64,000 nt of DNA, taken from NCBI GenBank assembly GCA_026645575.1, contig JAPKMW010000016.1, positions 78,406 to 142,405 on the forward strand. Direction: 5' to 3'. The position numbers and the translations under genes were made by a program. Under the pieces are notes generated by a model. That model had not been told where the DNA came from. It made no database searches and saw only the letters and a list, made by a program, of their open reading frames with translations. Numbering within the stretch: position 1 is the stretch's first letter; each line of letters begins with the position of its first letter. This DNA comes from Caldilineaceae bacterium (GTDB taxonomy: Bacteria > Chloroflexota > Anaerolineae > Caldilineales > Caldilineaceae). Of the stretch, positions 17,433 through 26,897 are shown in pieces.

Positions 17433-18746
17433 ATGAACAGTGCCGAAAGCCTCTATGTGGCTGCACAACAGGTGTTGCCGGGCGGCGTTACTGCATCCTT
17501 TCGTGTGAATCGCGCCATCGGTCGCCCCTTTTATGTGGCGCGCGGCGACGGCCCCTATGTTTATGATCTGGACGGCAAGCAATATATCGATATGTGTATG
17601 TCACATGGCGCCTCGTTGCTGGGGCATAACCACCCAGCACTCAAAGCCGCCGTCGCCCAAGCGCTGGAAATGGGAATCATCTGCTCCTATGAAAATGAAC
17701 ACCAAACAGCCCTGGCCCTGCGCATCTGTGAACTGGTGCCGTGCGCCGAGATGGTGCGCTTTGCCGGCTCCGGCACGGAGACAGTAATGCACGCCCTGCG
17801 GCTGGCGCGCACGGCCACTGGGCGCGAAAAGATCATCAAGTTTGAAGGCCACTTTCACGGCTATAGCGACGCACTGAACTATAGCGTCTCACCGCCGCTG
17901 ACGGCTGCCGGCCCAGTTGAGGCGCCGCACGCCTACCCAGAGTCCACTGGAACGCCTACCCAACACGCCGATGCGCTGATCATCGTTCCCTTCAATGATG
18001 TGGAGAGACTTGAAAACGCCTTTGCCTCGCATGGGACGGAAGTGGCGGCGTTGGTGATGGAGCCGGTTAACTATGACCAGGGCTGCATCTTGCCCCAACC
18101 CGGTTTTGTCCAGCGCTGTTGGGAACTGTGTGATCGTTACGGCGCACTCCTCTTCTTTGACGAAGTGTTAACCGCCTTTCGCATGGCCCCCGGTGGCGCG
18201 CAAGCGTATCTTGGCGTGACGCCCGATCTCTGTGTGCTGGGCAAAGCGTTGGGCGCCGGGATGCCGATCAGTGCCATTGCCGGCAAACGGACCGTGATGC
18301 AACACCTGAAACCGTTGGGCACCAGCGAAATGAGCGGCACCTATCTGGCTCATCTGACCAGCGTTCTGGCTGCCAGCGCGGCGTTGGGCGTTTACAGCCG
18401 CCCCGGTTTTTATGAACGGCTCGATGCTGTTGGCGAACAGTTTTATTCAGGTTTGCAAGCAGTGATCGACTGTAGTGGCGTGCCGTTGCGGGTGCAACAC
18501 CTTGGCCCACGCTTTGGCCTCTACTTTGGCCTACAGGAAGAAGTGACCAACTATCGACAGGCCGCGCAGAAAAACCGGGCAATGGAATTAGCTTTTATCA
18601 AGGGTTGTATCGAACGGGGCGTCTACTTCCATCCGTCACCCCATCATGGCTTTTCGGCGGCTCATACCGAAGCAGAGATGGATCGCGTACTGGTCGCGGC
18701 TGAAGGCTCGTTAGTGGATGTAAAAAAGGAGTTTTGGGTCAGTTAA
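17433..18746 (+). CDS. Class III PLP aminotransferase, glutamate-1-semialdehyde aminomutase-like
   Basis: This 437-residue protein is of the GSAM/HemL type within class III aminotransferases. It shows LPGGV near the N-terminus, DLDGKQYIDM, GASLLGHNHP, the cofactor phosphate site (GSGTETVMHALRLAR), EGHFHGYSD and the Schiff-base lysine Lys271 (LGKALGAGMP). HemL makes 5-aminolevulinate, but many HemL-like paralogues are ordinary aminotransferases or mutases. The lack of other haem genes nearby and the IDO and dehydrogenase neighbours argue for a specialised metabolic role. ATG 17433 was chosen because AAGGAG precedes it. Confidence 0.88.
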   Translation: MNSAESLYVAAQQVLPGGVTASFRVNRAIGRPFYVARGDGPYVYDLDGKQYIDMCMSHGASLLGHNHPALKAAVAQALEMGIICSYENEHQTALALRICELVPCAEMVRFAGSGTETVMHALRLARTATGREKIIKFEGHFHGYSDALNYSVSPPLTAAGPVEAPHAYPESTGTPTQHADALIIVPFNDVERLENAFASHGTEVAALVMEPVNYDQGCILPQPGFVQRCWELCDRYGALLFFDEVLTAFRMAPGGAQAYLGVTPDLCVLGKALGAGMPISAIAGKRTVMQHLKPLGTSEMSGTYLAHLTSVLAASAALGVYSRPGFYERLDAVGEQFYSGLQAVIDCSGVPLRVQHLGPRFGLYFGLQEEVTNYRQAAQKNRAMELAFIKGCIERGVYFHPSPHHGFSAAHTEAEMDRVLVAAEGSLVDVKKEFWVS

Positions 18747-18749
18747 ACG

Positions 18750-19043
18750 TCAGTCCGGCAAGTCGCGCAGCCATTCTTCCATTTCTGCTTGCTCATGGGA
18801 CAGACTGGCGGCTTTCATTTCTGCTTCAATCTGCGCCCATTCTTCATTCCAGGCGGCTTCATCAAAATCAGGATCAGGTTCTGAAACCGGGTGCGCTAAA
18901 TGCCAGGCCAATAAACCATTACCGTAATGAATATTCTCCGGCCTGGAAGGTTGACGTTTGATCTCGGCGATCAAAGCCTCTAGTTCATCAAACTCATCAT
19001 TACTCTTATGCCAGGGAATCGATGTTGTTTTTGTGCTGTCCAT
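18750..19043 (-). CDS. Small acidic uncharacterised protein
   Basis: This 97-residue, Glu/Asp/Trp-rich protein is encoded antisense in the gap between two plus-strand enzymes and ends 3 nt from the aminotransferase stop. The C-terminal half is a run of acidic helix (AAWNEEWAQIEAEM, EEWLRDLPD). An AAGGGGAAGG ribosome-like site lies a few bases before the ATG at 19043. The composition suggests a soluble helical protein, antitoxin-like in charge, but with no adjacent toxin. No family was recognised. Confidence 0.55.
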   Translation of the reverse strand: MDSTKTTSIPWHKSNDEFDELEALIAEIKRQPSRPENIHYGNGLLAWHLAHPVSEPDPDFDEAAWNEEWAQIEAEMKAASLSHEQAEMEEWLRDLPD

Positions 19044-19115
19044 CAAAATAAACCTTCCCCTTTGTTACAGTCACGATCAATCGTTGTATTATAACTCAAT
19101 TATGAGGAGAACCCA

Positions 19116-20159
19116 ATGACAACCACCATGCAAGCGGGCATCTTTACCGGCGTCGGTCAAATTGTGTTGCAGGAAGTGGACAGGCAACCGCCGCCCCCTG
19201 GCTATGCCGTCGTCGCCGTGAAACAATCTGGCATCTGTGGCAGCGATCTCCATAGCTACTTCGGCAACTGGAGTCAATCGCACACCTTTGCCCACGGCCA
19301 TGAAACCTGCGGCGTAGTGACAGCAGTGGGCGATGGCGTTACCAATTTTGCCCCAGGCGACCGCGTGGTCATCGAATGCTTTTCCCACTGTGGCGAGTGT
19401 GTCTATTGCCGCACCGGTCACTATAACCATTGCGTGAACCGGAAGGGCGTTTCGCATGAACAACATGGCGGCTTTGCGGAATATACTACGGCCCACGCCT
19501 CCGGCCTCTTCAAAATTCCTGACAGCATGAGTGACGAAGAGGGGGCGCTGGTCGAACCGCTGGCCGTTGGCGTGCGCGCCTTGGCCCAAGCCCGCGCCAC
19601 CTACCAGGATCGCGTGGCGATCATCGGCGGCGGCACGATTGGTCTGCTCTGTATGGCCGTTGCCAAAGCCAATGGGGTCAAGGAAACCTTGATCACCGTC
19701 AAATATCCGCAACAGGCGGCGGTGGCGCGGGCGTTGGGTGTCGATCATGTAGTGGATGTGACGCAGCAGGATCTACGCACGGTTGTCAAAGAGTTGACCG
19801 GTGGCTTCGGCATGGAAGTGGTCATTGAAACCGTCGGTGCGGCCAAAGATTTCGATGACGCGTTGGCAATTGCCCGCCGCCGGGGAACGGTCGTTTTGGT
19901 GGCCGGGTATCATAAACCGCTCACGGTGGATCTGAGCCGGGTGGTCTGGCCGGAGGTGATGATCACCGGCTCCAACTGTTACGGCTATAGCGGTCTACAG
20001 ACCGATTTTCAGATGGCGATTGATCTGATTGCCGGCGGCAAAGTCGATGTCACCAAGATTGTCACGCATCGCCTGCCTTTAACAGAAATTGCAAAAGCTT
20101 TTACGATTGCCGCTGATAAAAATTCCGGTTCGGTCAAGGTTCACCTGACTAATCAGTAA
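19116..20159 (+). CDS. Zinc-dependent medium-chain alcohol/polyol dehydrogenase
   Basis: This 347-residue MDR-family enzyme oxidises alcohol or polyol groups with NAD(P). Catalytic zinc ligands are Cys41, His62 and Glu63 (GHE motif). Structural zinc cysteines are Cys92, Cys95, Cys98 and Cys106. The Rossmann motif is IIGGGTIGLLC near residue 170. The sequence is of the sorbitol/threonine dehydrogenase-like type; the exact substrate is unknown. GAGGAG lies about 7 nt before the ATG. It follows the aminotransferase on the same strand, separated by the small antisense gene. Confidence 0.9.
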   Translation: MTTTMQAGIFTGVGQIVLQEVDRQPPPPGYAVVAVKQSGICGSDLHSYFGNWSQSHTFAHGHETCGVVTAVGDGVTNFAPGDRVVIECFSHCGECVYCRTGHYNHCVNRKGVSHEQHGGFAEYTTAHASGLFKIPDSMSDEEGALVEPLAVGVRALAQARATYQDRVAIIGGGTIGLLCMAVAKANGVKETLITVKYPQQAAVARALGVDHVVDVTQQDLRTVVKELTGGFGMEVVIETVGAAKDFDDALAIARRRGTVVLVAGYHKPLTVDLSRVVWPEVMITGSNCYGYSGLQTDFQMAIDLIAGGKVDVTKIVTHRLPLTEIAKAFTIAADKNSGSVKVHLTNQ

Positions 20160-20316
20160 TTTACAAGCGTTCTCAATCGATATAACTACCAAACCAATCC
20201 CCCTTTTCTGGTAACTCTTCAGCTTCATCACCGACGACGCCAAGAAAAAGCATAGCTGGGTAGTTACTCCAAAAACCCTGTGCGGCCAATGGTCGTTTGT
20301 TGCTGCACACCAAGTC

Positions 20317-23300
20317 ATGGAGTGTTATATGCACTATAAACTTGCTTATTACCTGATGACATCTCGTCGCTCCACGTTACTTCTTGTCACGCTTCTCCTC
20401 ATCGTCGGCGTTGCCTGTCGCAGCACACCATTGGTACGTGAACCAACCTTATCATCACAGCAGCCGGGTGCTGTGCCGGCGTCGCTCGGCAGCATTGCAC
20501 CGACAGCCGGGACAGGGAAAAGCAGTACCCGGCTCACGGCCCAAACCTGGCGCAGGCTGACCGCTGCCGGCGCGCCCTGGCAGGTCGATTGGGCCAAGCT
20601 GCGGATGAACATTACCGAAGAAGGCGAACCACTGGAAGCCGGGGAAGCAGAAGCGTGGCAAACTGAACGCTACTTGGTCAACGCGCCCGATGCGCTCAAC
20701 GGTTGGGGCGATGGCCCGGCGCAACGCATGAGTTATCACACCTGGCAGCGCGCCTATCCGCGCCAAACCTTGCCGGAAGCCGGTATGGCGGCGATTCATG
20801 CCCAAGTCAACGCCATGATCGATATACGGGCGGCGGCAGAACTGCCTCGCTGGGAAAATATCGGCCCGGCGCCTATGCGTAGTTCGCTGATGGGTAAGCA
20901 GCAGATCGATGTCAGTGGACGCGTCCGTGCCATTGTCGTTGATCCGCGCAATAGCAACGTGGTCTATATCGGCGCAGCACAAGGCGGTGTCTGGAAGAGC
21001 AGCGACGGCGGCGCCAGTTGGACGCCGCTCACTGACAACCAGCCTTCGTTGGCTATCGGCGACCTGGCGCTCGACCCGACAAATCCTGAGATAGTCTATG
21101 CCGGCACCGGCGAACCGTCAACGGGCGGCAATAACTACTACGGCGCCGGGTTGCTCAAATCAACCGACGGCGGCAAAAATTGGACACTCCTGGGCGCGGA
21201 TCGCTTTGGCGGCACGGGCATTGCCAAAATTATTGTTGATCCAGTGAATGCGAACACCCTCTATGTCGCCAATACGCGTACCGGCACCGAGGGACCATCC
21301 TTGCCGCCGCGTGGGATTTTCAAATCGACCAATGGCGGCCAAAGTTGGGAAGCACTCCTGAGTTGTGATGAGCCTAGTTGCGTGGGCGCGACTGATCTGG
21401 CGTTGCTGGCAACCAACCCGCCGACGCTGTTGGGCGGCTTTGACGGCTATGGCGTTGCCCGCAGCACTGACGGCGGCGCCAACTGGCAGTTGATCAGCAA
21501 CGGCCTGCCCAGTCGCGACCAGGTCTTTGTTCAGCGCGTCGTCCTGGATCAAAGCGCTGGCAACCCCAACGTGGTCTACGCCAGTTTTCATATTGGCATC
21601 CCTGAACGCTATGACGGCGCCGTCCTCTTTCGCAGCAACGATGGTGGCCAAAATTGGGCGCAAGTCACCATTGGCGCCGAGAATTATAATTTCTGCGGTC
21701 AGCAATGTTGGTATTCCCATGAAGTGGCAGCCCACCCCACTAACCCGGATCAGGTGCTGCTCGGCGGCATGGCCAACTATGTCGATGGCGGTGATACGCT
21801 GGAACGGGTCAACCGTATCATTGTGCGTGTCGCCAACAATGGACAAGCGCTAACCGACCTTTCGCCCAACACTTCACCCAACACCACACTGCACCCGGAT
21901 ATGCACGTTATCACCTTTGACCCGAAAAATCCGCAGGTGATTTGGGCGGGTAACGATGGTGGTGTCTTTCAATCGACCGATGGCGGCGCGACTTGGCAGG
22001 CGCGCAACGAGGGATTGGCGACGCTCCAATTTACCGGCTTTGCCGTCAACCCGCAAAATGCCCAGATCATTCAAGGCGGGATGCAGGACAACAACAAAGC
22101 CTTTACCCTGGATGGCGGCGCCAATCGCGCTTGGACAGCGGCGGATGTGGGGGATGGCGGCAACGCGCTGATCGATCCCTTCAACCCCACGATCTGGTAT
22201 GGCACCCGCTTTGGCGTCTCCTTTCAACGCAACGACCAGGGATCGGCGTTGACCGGCTACTGGCCGATCCTGACCAATGGCGTTGATCGGCGTGATAGGG
22301 CGCTCTTCTATATTCCCATTGCCGCTGACCCATCGACACAGGGCGTCTTCTATCTAGGCACCAACCGCGTCTACCGCACGGCCAACCGCGGCGATAGTTG
22401 GGTTGCCATCAGTCCCGATCTGAGCCAGGGGCAAGGCTCGGTCTCTACCATTGCCGTCGCGCCCAGCGATCCCAAAACGATCTGGGCCGGCGCTTCTGAT
22501 GGCAGCATTGCTGTTACCACCAACGGCGGCACAAATTGGACGGACAGCACCAACGCGCCGTTGCCAAACCGCTTTGTCTCCAAAATTGCCGTGGCGCCCA
22601 ATAACCCGCGCCTGGCCTATGCCGTCTTCAACGGGTTTAACACCCACACCCCCGGCCGCCCCGGTCATATCTTCAAAAGCAGCGACGGCGGCGCCACCTG
22701 GCAGGACATCAGTGGGAATCTGCCTGATGTGCCGACGCTCTCGATTATCCTGGATCGCAACGCGCCGGGGACGATCTACATCGGCACCGATGCCGGCGTC
22801 TTTCAAAGCACCAATGACGGCGCATCATGGCTTCCCTTTAACAACGGAATGCCCAATGTGGCCGTGGTTGATCTGGCCTTTAACGGCGGCGGGAATCTCC
22901 TCTTTGCCGCCACCCACGGTCGCAGTATCTTCCGCGCTGTGCTGACAGACGCACCCCCCGCTGGCGATCAACGGCTCTTCCTGCCGGTAATTCAGCGGCA
23001 ACAACCCGGCGTTCCCGCGCCGACACCGACCAACACCAGCATCCCCACGGCAACGCCAATGCCGCCCCCCACCGCCACGCCGACGCCCACCAACACGCCG
23101 GTGACGCCGGAGGGTACAGCCTTGCCCACCTTGCCGGCCACGGCCACGCCAACGACGACCCCCACCGCGCCGCCGACGCGTACACCCGCAACGGGCAATA
23201 CGCCAGCCCCGACCGGCACCCCAGATGTGAATCGCTTTGCCGATGGCTTTACCAATCCCAGCAGCGGTTGGCCGACCGGCAGCGGTAACCAGTGCGCGTC

Positions 23301-24528
23301 CGGCTATGTTGATAGCAACAATGATAGCCGGAGTGACCTCTATGGGGTGCAAGCTGTGGCCTTTGACTTTAAGTGTATTGGCGCGGCGCCCCAGGAAGCG
23401 CCGCTCAACGGTCTCTATGAGGTGACGGCGTTTAAGGGTTCTGCCAACGATGGTAGCGTTTATGGTCTGGTCTTTGGGCTAAATAACCCCACGATCTCAG
23501 CCAATAGTCAGTTCTATGTCTTTTGGGTTGATCCAGCAGATCAGACCTATGCACTGGAGAAGTATGACCGTGGCGCCGTGAGCTATCTAACTGGCAATGC
23601 CAACAACGGCTTTGTCTTTAACAACGCTATCGCTGCTGGTGGCAATGTCAATCGCCTCCGTGTGCGCCGGGAAGGCGACCGGATCGATCTCTTTGTCAAT
23701 GGCTTCTCTATGGACACGGTCGTAGCAAGCGCCTTTGCCAATCATCCCTATGTGGGGGTGGCGAATTGGTCGCCCTATTTTGCCAATGTCACCGCTTACT
23801 TTGACGACTTCGTGATCAATGGTCTCGCCACTGTCTACCAGGACAACTACAGCGATAGTGGCAGCGGTTGGGCCGAAGGCGATATTACCATCTGTCAGGC
23901 GGCCTATGGCGCCGGCGCCTATCGTACGGCGGCGCAGGCGGACTTCTTCTGTATGTTCCGTTCACCGGCTGCCGCTCAACGCAATGGTCGCTTCACCGCC
24001 ACCATGCGCCGCGAGGAGAGCTTCTACCAGATGGCCTATGGCGTCATTGTGGGTGAGGATGGCAACTTTGGCAACTTCTACGCCCTGCTGGTCATCCCCG
24101 ACACGCGCAGCTATGCCCTGGCAAAGTATATCGACGGGCAAGGGTGGCTCGGCCTGACCTGGAATACGGTCGATAATACCGCTTGGCTCTACAGTGAAGC
24201 CATCTATTCCGGTCTGGCGCAGAATGAATTGACGCTGGAACGGGACGGCAACCTCTTCCGCCTCTATATCAACGGGCAATTTCTGGGTGGTTATCTGGAT
24301 GATCAACCCTTGCCCACCGGCTACTACGGCCTGATCAACTGGGCGTCACAATTTGAAGCCGCCTTGGCCGACTTTGATAATTACAAGGTTGTGGCTTGGG
24401 ATGCCGGCGGGGATGGTGGTCAAGTTGCGGCGGCGCAAAGCCTAAGTCAATCGACGGCGGCGCGCCAGATGAGCGCCGCTGGTCTACAAAGAATGCGGCA
24501 GTTGACAGGGGCAACGAAGATCGAGTAA
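20317..24528 (+). CDS. Exported multi-Asp-box (VPS10/BNR-like) protein with tandem LamG-like domains
   Basis: This 1403-residue protein may start at 20317, or at the in-frame ATG 20356, which gives a classic signal (TSRRSTLLLVTLLLIVGVAC) and possibly a lipidated Cys. About ten Asp-box repeats of the form 'S.(D/N)GG..W' occupy residues about 215-870, as in sortilin/sialidase-like propellers. The aromatic-Leu-Pro motif RLFLPVIQ at about 885 precedes a Pro/Thr stalk of about 70 residues. Two concanavalin-like domains follow (each beginning D-(F/Y)-x5-GW and including a YALEKY/YALAKY strand). This points to a surface carbohydrate-binding or scaffold protein; no catalytic residues can be assigned. 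Confidence 0.87.
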   Translation: MECYMHYKLAYYLMTSRRSTLLLVTLLLIVGVACRSTPLVREPTLSSQQPGAVPASLGSIAPTAGTGKSSTRLTAQTWRRLTAAGAPWQVDWAKLRMNITEEGEPLEAGEAEAWQTERYLVNAPDALNGWGDGPAQRMSYHTWQRAYPRQTLPEAGMAAIHAQVNAMIDIRAAAELPRWENIGPAPMRSSLMGKQQIDVSGRVRAIVVDPRNSNVVYIGAAQGGVWKSSDGGASWTPLTDNQPSLAIGDLALDPTNPEIVYAGTGEPSTGGNNYYGAGLLKSTDGGKNWTLLGADRFGGTGIAKIIVDPVNANTLYVANTRTGTEGPSLPPRGIFKSTNGGQSWEALLSCDEPSCVGATDLALLATNPPTLLGGFDGYGVARSTDGGANWQLISNGLPSRDQVFVQRVVLDQSAGNPNVVYASFHIGIPERYDGAVLFRSNDGGQNWAQVTIGAENYNFCGQQCWYSHEVAAHPTNPDQVLLGGMANYVDGGDTLERVNRIIVRVANNGQALTDLSPNTSPNTTLHPDMHVITFDPKNPQVIWAGNDGGVFQSTDGGATWQARNEGLATLQFTGFAVNPQNAQIIQGGMQDNNKAFTLDGGANRAWTAADVGDGGNALIDPFNPTIWYGTRFGVSFQRNDQGSALTGYWPILTNGVDRRDRALFYIPIAADPSTQGVFYLGTNRVYRTANRGDSWVAISPDLSQGQGSVSTIAVAPSDPKTIWAGASDGSIAVTTNGGTNWTDSTNAPLPNRFVSKIAVAPNNPRLAYAVFNGFNTHTPGRPGHIFKSSDGGATWQDISGNLPDVPTLSIILDRNAPGTIYIGTDAGVFQSTNDGASWLPFNNGMPNVAVVDLAFNGGGNLLFAATHGRSIFRAVLTDAPPAGDQRLFLPVIQRQQPGVPAPTPTNTSIPTATPMPPPTATPTPTNTPVTPEGTALPTLPATATPTTTPTAPPTRTPATGNTPAPTGTPDVNRFADGFTNPSSGWPTGSGNQCASGYVDSNNDSRSDLYGVQAVAFDFKCIGAAPQEAPLNGLYEVTAFKGSANDGSVYGLVFGLNNPTISANSQFYVFWVDPADQTYALEKYDRGAVSYLTGNANNGFVFNNAIAAGGNVNRLRVRREGDRIDLFVNGFSMDTVVASAFANHPYVGVANWSPYFANVTAYFDDFVINGLATVYQDNYSDSGSGWAEGDITICQAAYGAGAYRTAAQADFFCMFRSPAAAQRNGRFTATMRREESFYQMAYGVIVGEDGNFGNFYALLVIPDTRSYALAKYIDGQGWLGLTWNTVDNTAWLYSEAIYSGLAQNELTLERDGNLFRLYINGQFLGGYLDDQPLPTGYYGLINWASQFEAALADFDNYKVVAWDAGGDGGQVAAAQSLSQSTAARQMSAAGLQRMRQLTGATKIE

Positions 24529-24551
24529 CGTTTGGGCTAGTTTCTGTAGAA

Positions 24552-24586
24552 AACCATCTGGGAAGCCCTCTGCTTCCCGGATGGTT
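24552..24586 (+). terminator. Hairpin terminator after the Asp-box protein gene
   Basis: A 15-bp stem with one G-U wobble (24552-24566 and 24572-24586) and a 5-nt loop lies 23 nt after the stop. Confidence 0.7.
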
Positions 24587-24707
24587 CACTTAATGTATTT
24601 GCGTTTCACGGCAGAAAGTGTATTACCCTATAAAGCCTCGCCTGAAAAGCCGCCTTGTTGACAAGGTCGCTAATTACTGATAAGCTTACCGTAAGTTACC
24701 GCAATCC

Positions 24708-25580
24708 ATGTCCTATGAGATCGTAAAGCGCACTACCGAAAGGGAGCAACAAAACACCATGCAGGAATGCGGCGAGGTCTTAGTTGCCATTATCAATAAT
24801 CATAGCGATTTTCTGCTTGCTAGGGAAAAACAGTGGTATCGTATTCCCATAGACAGCCAGGCCAAATGGCTGAAAAAGCGTTGGCCGCCCCGTTGGTTGG
24901 CCTTCTACCAGACTAAAATTTTTGGCGCTGAAGCTTATTCGATTCGGTATTTCACCAAGGTGAAAGGAATCCAAGAAGCTTACCGCTGGCAACTTTTCCC
25001 AGAGGAGAAGCAAGGAGCAAAGATCAACAACCGCTATTATTAACTGCTGCTTGAACCTTTGCAGCAGTTGCCCAAGCCGATCTTCAGCCGCCGTCGGCGA
25101 CGACTTGTGTTTATTGCCACCACCTGGGATAAATTTCGCACTGCCACCGAAATCAATGACCTTTACGACGAAAGCCCATTGGAAGATCGCCTTTGGGCAG
25201 AGTTTAAGCGGCTGGCCATTAATGCAGAACGGCAAGAGTTGGTTACGATTGAAGACCGCAATTACTTTCTTGACTTTGCCATCTATTGCGACGCTGGCAA
25301 AATTGATGTCGAAACGGATGGCGACGAGTGGCACGCCAACCCGGAAAAGGCCGCGTTGGATAATGTGCGTGATAATGATTTGGAAAGTAAAGGTTGGCAG
25401 CAACTGCGCTTCAACACCAAACAAATCCGGGAGGCGTTAACCAACTATTGCGTTCCTAAAATTGTCGAAACCATTAACTATTTGGGCGGCCTCCCAAAAG
25501 AAGGGAAACTGCTCCCGCGCAAAATTGACTTGAATCGACCGGATGGCGCCTATCAATTAGGTTTATTTGACACCGCGTAA
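24708..25580 (+). pseudogene. DUF559/Vsr-like PD-(D/E)XK nuclease gene interrupted by in-frame TAA
   Basis: The frame from ATG 24708 runs for 111 codons, meets TAA at 25041-25043 and continues in the same frame to 25580. The second part reads as the natural continuation (LLLEPLQQLPKPIF, then SPLEDRLW, YFLDFAIYC and KIDVETDGDEWH), ending as a DUF559/Vsr-type nuclease core with candidate metal ligands in LDFAI and DVETD. The expected residue at the stop is probably Gln (CAA to TAA). No good restart site exists; only TTG at 25059 is available. It may be a pseudogene, or a readthrough or sequencing issue. Confidence 0.8.
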
Positions 25581-25709
25581 CGAACCCGTAATGGTGCTAC
25601 AGTTGTGAACTACACAATCTACCCGTTGGTGAATTTCAGTAAAATTTGACAATAAATTTAATTACCGATAAAATTTGCTAACTAGCAATCAACGAGTAGG
25701 GACACAACC

Positions 25710-26897
25710 ATGCCCAAGAAGAAAGCACTTTCGCCCAAAACTGAACCCATGCGATCTGACTTTTTTCAGGAGGTCGCCACGATTTTGCGCAATGCGCGCC
25801 ATAACGCTTATCGCGCCATTAACTTTGCGATGGTGGAAGCCTATTGGCAAGTAGGGCGGATGATTGTCGAAGAGGAACAATAGGGGAAGGAACGGGCAGA
25901 GTATGGGCAAATCTTGCTCAAAAACTTGTCCACCCGTCTTCAAGCAGAGTTCGGGAAAGGGTTTTCTGAGCAAAGCCTGCGTAATTTTCGGCAGTTTTAC
26001 TTGTGCTTTCCAATTCGCTCCGCGCCGCGGAGCGAATTGGAATCATCATCTGCGAAAGAGACAGATTATGAAGCAGTTAAGTCATCCCCAGGAGTAAGCG
26101 ATATATTGCGTCCCGAACTTACCTGGACTCATTACCGTCTCTTAATGCGCGTCGAAAACGCCAGAGCGCGTGCTTATTATATGCAAGAAGCCGCAGAACA
26201 GAACTGGAGCAGCCGCGCTTTGGAACGGCAAATCAACTCCTTCTACTATGAGCGTCTTCTTGCCAGTCGGGAGAAAGAGTCGGTGATTGCTGAGATGCGT
26301 GAAAACACGGCGCCGCTGGCCGACCGGCTAGAAGACTTTTTGAAAAATCCCTACGTGCTGGAGTTTCTCGACATACCGGATCGCGCCGCGTTTCATGAAC
26401 GCGAGATTGAACAGGGCATTATCGATAAGCTCCAAGCCTTTCTGCTGGAACTGGGGAAGGGCTATGCCTTTGTCGCTCGCCAGCAGCGCATCAGCACCGA
26501 GACCAAAGAGTTTTATATTGATCTCGTTTTTTATAATTTTATCCTCAAGTGCTTTGTCCTGATCGACCTCAAGAGCGGCGAACTTACGCACCAGGACATC
26601 GGCCAGATGGACATGTATGTGCGCCTCTACGAAGATAAATTCAAACGGGCCGATGACAACCCAACCATTGGTATCATCCTATGTACGGAAAAGGATGCCA
26701 CCATCGTCAAATATTCAATGTTGGAGGAGAGCCGTCAACTCTTCGCCGCCCGCTATCAACTCTATCTGCCAACCGAACAGGAGTTGATCGCCGAGATCGA
26801 ACGGGAGAAACGGCTCATCTTACGGGAATTGCGCGAACCATATATCGTCAAAAAGCAGGTAGGCAATGGCGCTTACGCTGCGTTCTTCGCCAAATAG
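25710..26897 (+). pseudogene. DUF1016/YhcG-like PD-(D/E)XK nuclease gene interrupted by in-frame TAG
   Basis: ATG 25710 opens a typical YhcG N-terminus (ILRNARHNAYRAINFAMVEAYWQVGR). After EEEQ there is a TAG at 25881-25883, and the same frame then continues (GKERAEYGQILLKNLSTRL) to 26897. A Gln codon (CAG) is the likely ancestor. The C-terminal nuclease motifs are intact: EFYIDLVFYN and VLIDLKSGEL (Asp, Asp-x-Lys). An extra segment of about 30 residues sits before the conserved WTHYRLL, and its DNA holds a 31-nt perfect palindrome. The 3' end overlaps the convergent GNAT gene by 25 nt. Confidence 0.82.
26010..26040. repeat. 31-nt perfect palindrome inside the DUF1016-like gene
   Basis: Arms of 15 nt (26010-26024 and 26026-26040, CCAATTCGCTCCGCG and its complement) flank one central C. 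It lies at the edge of the extra coding segment, around the IRSAPRSEL codons. Confidence 0.85.

Noticed and set aside
17433..18746. Calling the aminotransferase hemL (haem biosynthesis)
   Set aside because: The protein is GSAM-like, but no other haem genes are near and many paralogues have other roles; a symbol would overstate the evidence.
25041..25883. Stop-codon reassignment (TAA/TAG read as Gln) as an explanation for the two interrupted nucleases
   Set aside because: Many other genes in the window end at TAA or TAG at sensible places with normal C-termini, so a general code change is not supported. Pyrrolysine is also unlikely, because one stop is TAA.
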